Positions 44,701 to 53,652 of a stretch of DNA of 64,000 nucleotides are shown piece after piece. The stretch spans positions 16,368,870 to 16,432,869 of the forward strand of contig NC_044930.1 of NCBI RefSeq assembly GCF_003576645.1, given 5' to 3'. A program made the position numbers and the translations under genes. Under the pieces are notes generated by a model. The model saw only the letters and a list, made by a program, of their open reading frames with translations, made no database searches and was not told the origin of the DNA. Each line of letters begins with the position of its first letter. The stretch's first letter is position 1. The stretch comes from Ipomoea triloba. Lineage: Eukaryota > Streptophyta > Magnoliopsida > Solanales > Convolvulaceae.

Positions 44701-45378
44701 CAAGCCCACCAACGCTCAAGTGAACTTCGACAGGATGTGATGCAAACCATACTCACTGACCTGTCGCACCAAATGCCTGCCCAAATCCATGCACTCTTCG
44801 ACGGTTTGTCCTCCTTATTTTCCCTCCGCCATGATGCCAACAAGGGGGAAAAGAAGACTCAGGGAGGGACTTCAACCAGCAAGAAGAGGGCGGCAAGTGA
44901 ACCAGCTGGACCTCCTCCTCCTCCAAAAGTTCCAAAGTCAACAAGAAAACAAATGGAGGAAGCTGAAAGAGCAGATATGTTAAGGATCCAGCGTTCACTG
45001 GAAATAGGAGAAAGAAGAGAAGAAGACAAGGAAATCAGAAGAAAGAAACAAGAACAACAACCAGCCAAAGAGAAGAGAGACAAGCTACTCCTACAGAGCT
45101 ACAAGGCAGGGACCAAAGAAGACTCAAACGAATATCTTCATGGAATCATAGTAAGTCTTCTTACCAAAACTGACTTAGCTCTTCATAGCGGTCTCACTCT
45201 TCCGGAATGCATCGAATGGTGGAGAGATGGGGTGATTGAAGGCAACTTCATAAGTGAAGCCTTTGTCAATTACCTTCACCTGGATATATCAAACGAATAT
45301 CTAGAGCAGGTGAACTTTGAAGACCTCCACAAGACACGAGCAACCATAAACGAGAAGAGGAAAGCGAATAAGCAGTAA
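41761..45378 (+). CDS. Sirevirus 1205-aa accessory protein (position of the 'env-like' ORF)
   Basis: Intact ORF with ATG in good context (CAATGGC), ending TAA at 45376-45378. Regions: a Ser-rich start; a globular part, about residues 40-255 (FEKAGLMRYMTHDYRTIHDL, W-E-x-F-like aromatic blocks), resembling the N-terminal domain of 'putative plant transposon protein' ORFs (from memory, not checked); a strongly basic segment 260-320 with K/R clusters like nuclear localisation signals; a long acidic, low-complexity middle (330-890) with repeated VREV and GSRG tetrapeptides; an Ala/Glu-rich coiled coil (about 930-990); a Pro run then charged helices (1040-1100); and a C-terminal helical domain. No signal peptide or transmembrane segment is visible, which argues against an envelope protein. 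Function unknown. Confidence 0.85.
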   Translation: MASESSSSSSSSSSSSAYQRELDHIRSQIKQVKAGSILDKDGFITHSPNPTMAERVLKKFEKAGLMRYMTHDYRTIHDLDYTEWFAHAKVTKGKIESRFNEIDITISVGDLRAAFDFATSEEAVKHLSDYNMDKQEFWDKIRLETAPPRASSALRRFHLKERFALAAELIIKFILGKVSGTDEVNLDTLKILHAIWNNNKLDWAHIIFDCLKHQVQSSVSNSDLTIYKKVGFGFVVQFLLRLKGFELREGREVHRNTYMGRTKPQAKAKGAKDASSPSKPKGRGKRKAPAKEKRSDDELLDTLVKRVELKRKAKRTKTAAVTQVREVTPSVIQVPFEDRAQAQGEPQATLATEVERVPPTKSLSGTLSVDILAVDGAEDVDESVGLPQEEAREVEGTGISDPVQGIVEEPRQVVREVDIPAAEDLDCVVAADGQGTVVRNPVQAFLNDGLTHDLSVVREITEQAVECASATEILPADSDELNAEITSRLNQSVENVSSLDDFSRVLRWINWRTGPFDQLISRAAEMEAEERFALNWLDLTEIPADELQNRAHEMQVIRSNLGRSDKGKGIAVDAQEDEAEPEEDPELDAQFREDIRLATAISLGQSVEHTRGPGETSGVARDDADTPTPTAAIPLSQVSESALEDQVASRGESETSEAHEVAPNSVLLLPPPESTPSNATDEAQTVREGEILLLQLPGFPIDMVNRERWSAPVAPEIIEIPDSPEHTEVQTSEQQEQNEENPAGSRVEVQEGGNREAPADESTPPVDDHVPSTGSRGSVEGEPQSDGNREASDAETPTLANPTLPAAEAEAPGSRGEEQEVIHPSGGNREAPDMELPSSSDPSVPAEPQEVSREVESRMQVMGGNLEAPKSPPTRGTTQSSSPSSSDFDQQAERAFIGEVRQFMADQSQRMAQLEHVLSVVRNAAIHVTGSGDSQANHEELLEQAVWAENAAQRAADEAAVARAETERMRTEFAELRAELQAHQRSSELRQDVMQTILTDLSHQMPAQIHALFDGLSSLFSLRHDANKGEKKTQGGTSTSKKRAASEPAGPPPPPKVPKSTRKQMEEAERADMLRIQRSLEIGERREEDKEIRRKKQEQQPAKEKRDKLLLQSYKAGTKEDSNEYLHGIIVSLLTKTDLALHSGLTLPECIEWWRDGVIEGNFISEAFVNYLHLDISNEYLEQVNFEDLHKTRATINEKRKANKQ

Positions 45379-45633
45379 GCTCTCGATGTCTACATACATT
45401 CGAATTTGATGTTGTTCTTTATCTTCTCTCTTTTCTGCTAAAGCCCTGTAAAACACTCCTGTTATGATAATATATATCTTTTGTTGGGGTGTTGCGTGAG
45501 TTTGGTTATTCTTGCTTTAGTAGATCAGTTGTCAAACTTACCATATGCGCTGAAAATAAAATCAATGCTTTTTCTTTGTCAAATCAGCCATATAAGTAAG
45601 TATAAGTGTTGGCATCATCAAAAAGGGGGAAAT
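45379..45633 (+). other. Sirevirus 3' untranslated region and polypurine tract
   Basis: T-rich 3' UTR. AAAAAGGGGGAAAT at 45620-45633 directly precedes the 3' LTR and is the plus-strand primer. Confidence 0.85.
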
Positions 45634-47440
45634 TGTTAGGAACATCATGTAATAGGTTTTGATGATACCAACTGTTAAGTAAGAATCCCCAAGTCTCGAT
45701 ACATAGGCAAAACAATGTAAGTTCGATAAGTAAACTAAGAGCGAAAATACAACCGGGTAATTTGAGCTCAACTCGGGAAATATTTAAGCTTAAGGTAAAC
45801 TTGTTTGAACAACTTAGAAGTTTTCGTGTTGTAAGCAAACAGATAGATCAGAAGCAGGCACGAGACAACTCTGGAGGAATAAGGGTCTACGAGACATCAA
45901 CTAAGTCTCGAGACACAAGCCAAGTTCGAGAGGTAAGGACCTCTCGATATATCTATCGAGTTCGAGACGTAAAGAATATTCGAGAGATAGACCTCTCGAT
46001 ACATGGGATTGAAACATCAAGTGGTCGAGACATCTTTTATGGTCTCGATAAACCGGCACTTCTCCAAGAGGCTGAATGTTAGTCAACATGTGCAGATAAA
46101 ATACTCTAAGTTTGGAGAAGAAGAATATCATGGAGATAAAATATTGAAGAGGTGCTGAGCGGGAGGTTTCAAAATGGACGGAAGTGGATGACACGTCAGA
46201 CCTCCACCACAAACGGTCAAGAAGTGCACCAATCCTGAAGTGGTCAGATTCCCCAAACAAGGAATGATGGGAACATAAAAAGAGTAACTTTATCCAAAAG
46301 AAGCAAGTGAAGCATGAACTCAAGAAAGTGGAATATGGAATATTCACTACAAAACAAAAGGCTCAAGTTACAAGACCACTACTCCATGAAAAATGCTGAA
46401 ATTGTGCAAAGACCCATGTTCGGCGTGGGAGACCAATTTCAAACGGAATAGTTTTCCCTCCAACGGAACTATTCTTCTACTCTCATATATAAGGACGTAA
46501 AGACACAGAAGAAAAAGGGGTTGTGAAAGAGGTCAAGAGGTTAACAAGAGGTGTCTGATAAAAACGTTCCAGTGCAAAGTGCTTAACTTGGAATATCATC
46601 CTGATATTCAATACAGCGAGAGAACACATCTTAGTGTTCGAAGAGAGTTACAAAGCTAAACTGTCATACATCCAGAAGGTGACCAAAGCTGCTCTACATC
46701 AAAGTTGATTCAACGATAGCTTGTGGTCAGATTGGAGATTGTTACATTCAACTGTGACTATCAACAACGTCTTGCTTTGGATTAAGTAAGGGAGGTGGAG
46801 TATCCTGGCTGCTGTCCGAGCGAAAGAAACCTGAGGCTTGACGCGGGCTTGGTGATCAAAGGTCAAGCGCTCGAGAGGTGGAGTAACTGGAAGCGGGGAG
46901 AAAAACCTGAGGAGAGGCGGAGTAACCTGGCTGCTGTCCGAGCGAAAGAAACCTGAGGCTTGACGCGGGCTTGGTGATCAAAGGTCAAGTGCTCGAGAGG
47001 TGGAGTAACTGGAAGCGGGGCGAAAAACCTGAGGCTTGAGGCGGGCTTGGTGATCAAAGCTCAAGCGCTCGTTATTGTACTAGAAAGGGAAGTTTTTAGT
47101 GCAATCCTTCCAGGGAGTTTCTGGAAGAAGAGTGGAAGTAGGCGGGTTGGCCGAACCACTTAAAAATCTCTCTTGCATTTACTTTCTGTTTTTATCTCTC
47201 GCTAACTTCTCGATTGCACTGCATATAATCACACCTCTCGAACTAACCCAAACTCGTGCTAACCAAAAAGGGGATAATATTTCCGCTGCGCATAAAACTT
47301 TGTCTTCACCTCGTGAGGTATCGAACCTAAACATCCTAAGTTCAATACACACGAGAGGTCGAAAAGATTTGCAAAATCTTATACAAGTCTATTCACCCCC
47401 CCCCCCTCTAGACTTGTACCCCATCCCCTTGGGACCAACA
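45634..47440 (+). repeat. Sirevirus 3' LTR
   Basis: 1807 bp, same termini as the 5' LTR. Single-base differences include the positions near 46237, 46515, 46992, 47072, 47195, 47227 and 47262, plus C-run length near 47397. It carries the same 122-bp internal duplication as the 5' LTR. Confidence 0.95.
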
Positions 47441-47445
47441 CACAG

Positions 47446-48423
47446 CACATCACGGCCCCGATCCCGGCCGTGATGGTGGCCGTGACCCGGCTGCTGTCCA
47501 GTATTTATTCCGCGTTTTCTGTATTTTTGGGACATTCCGAGCCCTAGTTTAGTTCAGTGCAATTTTTCACTTCTTTAGAGTTTTCCATAGCATAGAATAG
47601 AGTAGATTGACATCATTGAATTCGGTTACAAGCTTGGAATCATTGTTTGGATTGGAATTGCTCTCAAGAATTGTTAGTAAAGTTTTCCTTTTTATTTTCT
47701 AACTTTGCGGCTATGATTTCAGTCTTTAATTCTTGCTTTGCTTGGTTTACTTCAATCATGCGTGAGTAATTCGCTTATGGGTTTGGATTAGGGTGTTATT
47801 GTTAATCTTGATGTTAAATTTGTGATTATTGCATAAAGGGATTGAATCTTTTACCTAGGGTTTGTGTTGATTTGGGGATTGCTTTCTACTTGTTATTGAT
47901 TGATGGCCACAATTAATCGCTAGTCTAGAAGAGGGATTCATTACAACCAAAGTTGGATGGAGACCTCGAGCCTTACCAATTTCAACCTAATTTTCCCACT
48001 ATGAGAATATGGGTAATTTTGGGGGCTTACAATGCTTAGGTGTTTAAGGTTATGATTGATGCATCACGAAAATGGGGCAATTGTAGCTTAATTCTGTTTA
48101 TTGATTACGAAAGTAGTTGAATTGAATTCTTATGTGCATTGCCCATAAATCCCTAGGTTAATTATTTTTTCCTTAATTCTGAGATTGTTAGAACATCAAG
48201 ATTACAATTTCCCTAATCTGGCCCATTCCCTTATCATACAGTTAATTCCTTAGTTAATTTATTTCTTTTAATTTCCATCATTCAGTTATCAGTTGCTTGG
48301 ATTCTAGTTGATTCACATACTCTAGTGTCTAGTATTCTTAATTCGTACAATTACGTGCCATAGCCCCAATCCTCAGCGGAACGACATTCATGCCCATATT
48401 TTCATTCATCATTATACTCATCA
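47446..48423 (+). repeat. Second part of the 3' LTR, Athila-like element
   Basis: It continues the LTR from GCACATCACGGCCCCG to TATACTCATCA. Together with 32007-32309 it gives a 1281-bp LTR against 1261 bp for the 5' copy. Confidence 0.92.
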
Positions 48424-48428
48424 CTACT

Positions 48429-48655
48429 CAGAAGAAAAAATCAGATTATATGATGTATCTTGGAGTAGTTTGCTCACAGACACTATGTCCAAGCTTTACA
48501 TTCCCCCTGTGTTTAACAGATACTCGTTTTCTAGTGGGCAAACTAACCTCATCTCCCTCAACGTAGTGAAATTCATCAAATAAATCAATTGAGCAAGCAA
48601 TATGGTCTGTGGCACCAGAATCAAGTATCCAAGCAATAGTGCATAATGAGAGCGA
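48429..48655 (-). pseudogene. Copia protease fragment (minus strand)
   Basis: The minus strand reads AWILDSGATDHIACS from about 48640 (protease active site DSG), followed by about 50 further codons before the frame is lost. It continues the copia element beyond the Athila-like insertion: TSD CTACT at 48424-48428 and 25436-25440. Confidence 0.8.
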
Positions 48656-49084
48656 ATTAAGAGTTAATACCTATTTTGGTTCTTCGACTATAGCGTAATA
48701 CTTGATTTTGTCCCAAAGAATTAAAAGTACCCAATTTAGTCCTCTAACTTGTAAAATTATGCTCAATTTGGTCCTCCGTTACAATTTCCATCCACCAGCC
48801 GTTATATAGAGGGGCAAAACCGTCATTTTCAATAGTCGAGGGACCAAAATGGGTACTTAATAGTCGAGGGACCAAAATGGGTACTTATTATTATTATTAT
48901 ATTTAATATTGGGATAATATCTCTTAGTTTAGTTTTGTATATCAACACTAGGGGTGTATAATCTATTAATCGAACCATTTTAACAAAATTTTTTAAAACT
49001 TTAACCCTTAATCGAGCCGAATTGAAATTGTTTTCGATTAATCGGTCGGTTAACAGATTAACCGAACTTTTTAAAGCTAAAGTT

Positions 49085-49165
49085 CTAGAGTCCCAGTGGA
49101 GGCAATGCTGACTCTTTGTGCTTTAGTAGGTTGAGAAAGTAGTCATGAACAGATACTACATTGTA
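49085..49165 (+). repeat. SINE-like fragment (same family as 21322-21440)
   Basis: Contains TCCCAGTGGAGGCAATG and then AGTAGGTTGAGAAAGTAG-CATGAACAG, matching the body of the SINE near 21.4 kb. It is at the start of the loop of the foldback element. Confidence 0.55.
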
Positions 49166-49182
49166 ATAAAGTCAATAGTACT

Positions 49183-49186
<4 letters not shown>

Positions 49187-49276
<90 letters not shown>
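49187..49276. repeat. (TA)n followed by (TATG)n microsatellite
   Basis: About 43 bp TA then about 47 bp TATG repeats in the loop of the foldback element. Confidence 0.95.
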
Positions 49277-49279
<3 letters not shown>

Positions 49280-50144
49280 CGTTCGGTTAACCGACAAATT
49301 CGAACCCAATTAACCGTTAATCGAAATTTTAGAAAATCTTTAGCCACTAATCGAACTGAAAAAGATCAATTAAAAATAGTTAACCGACAATTTCGAACCC
49401 AATTAACCGTTAATTGAAATTTTAAAAAACATTTAACCTTAACCAAACCATTGAATCAAAATTTTAAAAAGTTTAGTTAAAATTTTAAAAAACCTTTAAC
49501 CATTAGCCGAACCGAACGGTTCACCATTGTTTAACTGAACGTTTTCGGTTGGGTTAATGGCTAAATATTTTTTTTTTAAATTTCGGTTAACGGTTAGTTG
49601 GTTTCGAATTTAGGTTCGGTTAATGGTTCAAGGTTTTCTAAAAATTCAATTAATGATTAATTGGGTTCGAAAGTGTCGGTTAACCGTTTTTAACTGAACT
49701 TTTTCAATTCGTTTAATCGTTAAAGGTTTTTTAAAATTTTGATTAACGGTTAATTGGGTTCGAAATTGTCGGTCAACCAAACGATTAACCGAAATTTTAA
49801 ACATATATATAACTAAATAAGTAAATATATAATCTAATATGTAAACTATCTATAAATTTGTAATGTTTTTATGATATTATTTTTGTATATTTTCTTATGG
49901 ATTTATTACTATATGTATTATTTTAATTGAATTTATTATTATAGGTATTATTTTTAGGATTTAGAACTTTGGCTTTAAAAAGTTCGGTTAATCTATTAAC
50001 CGACCGATTGATCCAAAAAAATCAATTTGGTTCGGTTAACGGGTAAAGTTTTAAAAACTTTGGTTAAAACGGTTCGGTTAATAGATTACACATCCCTAGC
50101 GTTGATATATAAAACTAAACTAAGAGACATTGTCCCAATATTAA

Positions 50145-50183
<39 letters not shown>

Positions 50184-50404
50184 CTAATTTTGGTCCCTCG
50201 ACTATTAAGTACCCATTTTGGTCCCTCGACTATTGAAAATGACAGTTTTGCCCCCCTTTATAACGGCTAATGGATGGAAATTGTAACAGAGGACCAAATT
50301 GAGTATATTTTATAAGTTAGAGGACTAAATTGGGTACTTTTTAATTCTATGGGACAAAATCAAGTATTATGTTATAGTCGAGGCACCAAAATGGGTATTA
50401 ATAG

Positions 50405-51229
50405 AGCACTTACCTTCATTATGATCTTCTTCAAATTTTGGGATCAAGGAGACGGCTGCTGCAGTATTTGAACTAGAGGACTTCCCCATCTGATTTTGAA
50501 TAGCCATCATGATATTCTGGAACTGATCAGTAGTGACTCCTAGATCATTCATGCCATTCATCACAGAGGCTACACCACTATTCTATTGTCTTCCTTTGAC
50601 TTTGTAGCCCTGCACCCAACGCGGTGGGTAGCCGTGCTTCTTATAACATTTGTCAATCGTGTGACCATTCATACCACAAAATGTGCATTTAGGTTTATTA
50701 CCTCCATTGTTTGTGTATCTTCTATTATTGTAGGTATTGACAGCAGCTACTAACTCCTCTGTGAGAACTTGACTATTCTGGACAGCATTGGCATGGTTGA
50801 TCTCAAGGTTGTGCATGTTCAGATTTGCAGAGTTGTTTTGTCTCTCCATTTTTTCTGCCATAACATAGACCTTGTAAACTTCCGGTAAAGGCTCAAGAAC
50901 GAGAACATTGGACTTCAAGCTGCTATAATCATCATTCAGTCTTTGAAGGAAGCGAATGACCTGATCAATGGCTCTTTCGGATCTGATTTCATCGATGAGA
51001 CTCCATGAATGCCTTGGATTACACTTGCACATAGGAAGATGCCTCAAATTGTTCATATCTTCCCACATAGTGCGACACTTCGTGTAGTAATCTCTTATGG
51101 ACAGATTGCCTTGTTTGAAATTGTAGATTTTGTTTCGCAAGATGGAGATCCTCTGCGCATCGCACTGTGCGAGCCTCCTTTTCAAATCATTCCAGACATC
51201 TTCAGCTCTGTCTAGGTGCATTATACTTT
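50405..51229 (-). pseudogene. Copia gag fragment (minus strand)
   Basis: It begins within gag at 51221 (MHLDRAEDVWNDLKRRL) and carries a UBN2-type capsid region, then a CCHC zinc knuckle (CTFCGMNGHTIDKCYKKHGYP, about 50680-50620) typical of copia nucleocapsid. A stop lies at 50583; the frame continues beyond it (VMNGMNDLGVTTDQFQ, about 50560) up to the foldback element near 50405. The gag N-terminus was lost at the Tekay LTR junction (51230). Confidence 0.85.
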
Positions 51230-52878
51230 TGTAACCCCTCAGCTATTCCGATAAAGTTTAGGGTTCGAAGAATATTTTTTTTTAGGCTATGACATTTATG
51301 AGAAGATCTCTCGGTACTTCAAAAGGATTTTTTTTTTAGTAAGACTAGTTATTAATAAGCTGCGATCTACGTACCGGTCACGAACCGTAAAATTTTTAAG
51401 GATATATATACAGTTCGAATTTCCCTAGAGAATGGACTATTAAGCATGATACGATTAAGCCTGAACTTCCTATTTAGTTCAAGTGAGAATTAAACGGACT
51501 GTAAGGATGAAATTGTTACGGACCTTCGTACTACTGTATTTCGCGAGATACCGGAAAAATTTCCCGATTTTAGTGGTTAATGACGGGATTATTTTTAGAA
51601 TAATTTTGGTATTAAAATTTTCCCGAATTAAGTTATGTTCCTCCGAACTTTTATCTGATTTAATCCCAAACTGGCAAGATAAATCCTACTCTTCATGACT
51701 TACCATGGAATTGTGACAAGTGTCACAATAATTACCACATAGTAATTGAATAATGTTTGTCATAAGAGAGTATGGGATGAACCATACTAGTTGGCTTAAG
51801 CTCCAAGTTATCATTCCCCATCTCTCCCACACTCATTTTCGAAATTAAGGAAGGAAAAAGGAGAGAAGAAAAAAATATCATCTTCCTCTTGGGATCCAAG
51901 AACTCCATAGCCAATTTTTCAACACAAGTGCTTCCATAATAGGTAAAACTTTGGTTTTATTCGGTTAATATGGCTAGAATCCTTCCTAGAACTTAAGTTT
52001 AAGCTAAGGATTCATGAAAATGTTGTTATTATGGTGATTATTGTTTAGGATCTTCGGTGAAACTTTGGAAGAGAAGATCACCACTTTGTCTACGGTAGTA
52101 AAAACTACTTGAGAGGTAAGGAATCCCTTAAGTCGGTTTAGTCACTTGAAAATGAACAAATGCTAATAAATTGTGAGATTATGAATTTTATGTGAAAATT
52201 ATGTGTTAAACTTGAGGATCTACTAGTTGGCTCAAGAAACTACACTTTGAATTTTTGGTAATTTTTGTATGCATGTTCATAGCTAATTTATGCATGTATA
52301 TGTTGTATTTATGTCCATATAGGCTTATACTTGTGAAAGTAGTGGAAAATCGAGGCGTTACAGCGCGGTTTTTGCTGCGGGAAGTTGGCAGAACCGGACG
52401 GACGCGGCCTTAGACGCGCGTCCGTCGCGCGTCCATCGGCGTCCAGAATGCAAAACCAAAGCCGAACGGGCGGACGCGGCCCGGACACGCGCGTCCACCG
52501 TGCGTCCGGCGGTGCGGACATCCGCGCGCCTGCGCGACGCGGATCCGTTTTCGACCGAACTTTCTTCCGATGTTTTTGCTCCTGAATGTTATGATGTTTG
52601 GAAGGCCTACGGGCAACCGAGTTCAATTTTTGAAAGTTCAAATATTATTTTGTAAATTATGTTCATCAATTTGGAGAAAAATCGTGTTTTTAAGAAACGA
52701 GTGTAACCCTTGTCACTTGGGAATTTATGGTAAAAAGTCAATGACAAATATGAATATTTTGGGAATATATTTTGACATAAATAATCGTTTTGAGACTTTA
52801 TATGAAAATACTAATTAAACCCAAGAAGGAAAGAATGTTTTAAAAACTTTAGTTTCTGGATAAAGTTGTGAAGGAGAT

Positions 52879-53262
52879 GTTTGACCTGCGGGAGGCATGA
52901 GTGTCGTGGCCCGAGGTTGTTGATATGTTTGAACTGCGGGAGGCAAGAGTGCCGTGGCCCGAGGTAGTTGAAATGTTTGACCTGCAGGAGGCATGAGTGC
53001 CGTGGCCCGAGGTTGTTGATATGTTTGACCTGCGGGAGGCATGAGTGTCGTGGCCCGAGGTTGTTGATATGTTTGACCTGCGGGAGGCATGAGTGTCGTG
53101 GCCCGAGGTTGTTGAGATGTTTGACCTGCGGGAGGCTTGTGAGCCGTGGCCCGAGGTTGTTGATATGTTTGACCTGCGGGAGGCTTGTGAGCCGTGGCCC
53201 GAGGTTGTTGAGATATTTGACCTGCGGGAGGTATGAATGCCGTGGCCAGAGGTTGTTGAAAA
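52879..53262. repeat. 48-bp tandem array, eight units
   Basis: Unit TTTGACCTGCGGGAGGCATG followed by AGTGTCGTGGCCCGAGGTTG and TTGATATG. Eight units fill 384 bp exactly. Units 6 and 7 share a CTTGTGAGCC variant, so part of the array amplified in pairs. Period divisible by three gives open frames on both strands; neither is taken as a gene. Confidence 0.95.
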
Positions 53263-53652
53263 TATTCCAAGAAGGCCTTACACTTATCTAGGGGGAAACT
53301 AAGTAAATTTCTAACTATGATAATTTAGTTACTCTGTAACTATGTCGAAGAATAAAATGTCGCGAATTTTGAGCAGTAAAGTGTGTGTTGTTGAACTCTC
53401 TATTTTGAGTTAAATGATGAAAATTTTCGGAAATGAAAGGTATTATTTGTGGATGCCACTCATATACTATGCTATACTTTCTTTTGTTGATAATCTGGTT
53501 GCAAGTAGATTTCAACTTATGGGTAAAGCTTACAGTTTTCTGAGTATTATGTTTTTCGAAACCTTTGTTTACTTTTGAGTGACAACGGATTTCCTTTCTT
53601 AGCCGTCGTGCTAACTACACTTCATTGTGTCCTTTATCAGATGTAATCTAGT

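Larger units (their letters stand above)
32305..47445 (+). mobile_element. Full-length Sirevirus (Ty1/copia), 15.1 kb, TSD CACAG
   Basis: Body 32310-47440 with CACAG at 32305-32309 and 47441-47445. The left flank GGGGCCACAG and right flank CACAGCACATC rejoin exactly as in the intact 5' LTR of the Athila-like host element. The LTRs (1804 and 1807 bp) differ by about a dozen positions by eye, so the insertion is recent. Contents: iMet PBS, gag (5' part replaced by a foreign contig between two n bases), open pol, a small ORF, a 1205-codon accessory ORF, and a polypurine tract. Long size, the pol signatures and an extra 3' ORF place it in the Sirevirus lineage. Confidence 0.95.
25436..48428 (+). 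mobile_element. Athila-like Ty3/gypsy element encoding only gag and protease
   Basis: Element 25441-48423 between copies of TSD CTACT (25436-25440 and 48424-48428). 5' LTR 25441-26701, tRNA-Asp-type PBS, gag, protease, a 2-kb 3' untranslated region, polypurine tract, then a 3' LTR in two parts (32007-32309 and 47446-48423) separated by the Sirevirus. No RT, RNase H or integrase remnant lies between the protease and the 3' UTR. It therefore depends, or depended, on proteins from a related element. Without the Sirevirus it is about 7.85 kb. Confidence 0.9.
48660..50405. mobile_element. Large foldback element with arms of about 420 bp
   Basis: The left arm (about 48660-49080) is complementary to the right arm (about 49971-50405). 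Matching features in order are TTAATACC-ATTTTGG, CTCGACTATA, ACTTGATTTTGTCCCA, ATTAGTCCTCTAA, GGGCAAAAC, an ATT/AAT trinucleotide run, TAGTTTTGTATATCAAC, AGGGGTGTATAATCTATTAA and TCGGTTAAC blocks. It lies in the minus-strand copia between gag and protease. Flanking AGAGC-x-x-x-T words (left near 48650, right near 50396) may be a degraded 9-bp TSD. The inner AGGGGTGTA...CGGTTAACCG part resembles non-autonomous hAT termini, so two nested elements are possible. Confidence 0.7.
24290..51229 (-). mobile_element. Minus-strand Ty1/copia element, split by two insertions
   Basis: Reading minus: gag (51229 to about 50405), protease region (48655-48429), pre-integrase and integrase (25440 to about 24304). 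Between gag and protease lies the foldback element (48660-50405). Between protease and integrase lies the 23-kb Athila-like element with TSD CTACT. Reverse transcriptase, RNase H and both LTRs are missing: the 5' side is cut by the Tekay LTR at 51230 and the 3' side ends near 24290. This is the oldest recognisable layer of this half of the window. Confidence 0.8.

Noticed and set aside
41761..45378. Envelope glycoprotein
   Set aside because: Position fits the Sirevirus env-like ORF, but there is no signal peptide, transmembrane segment or cysteine-rich ectodomain.
49145..49417. Open frame over a microsatellite (poly Tyr-Ile, then MYVCMYVC)
   Set aside because: Pure translation of TA and TATG repeats.
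52815..53291. Open frames on both strands with repeated PPAGQTYQQPRAT / CLTCGRHECRGPR
   Set aside because: Result of a 48-bp tandem repeat with period divisible by three; no start or domain evidence.
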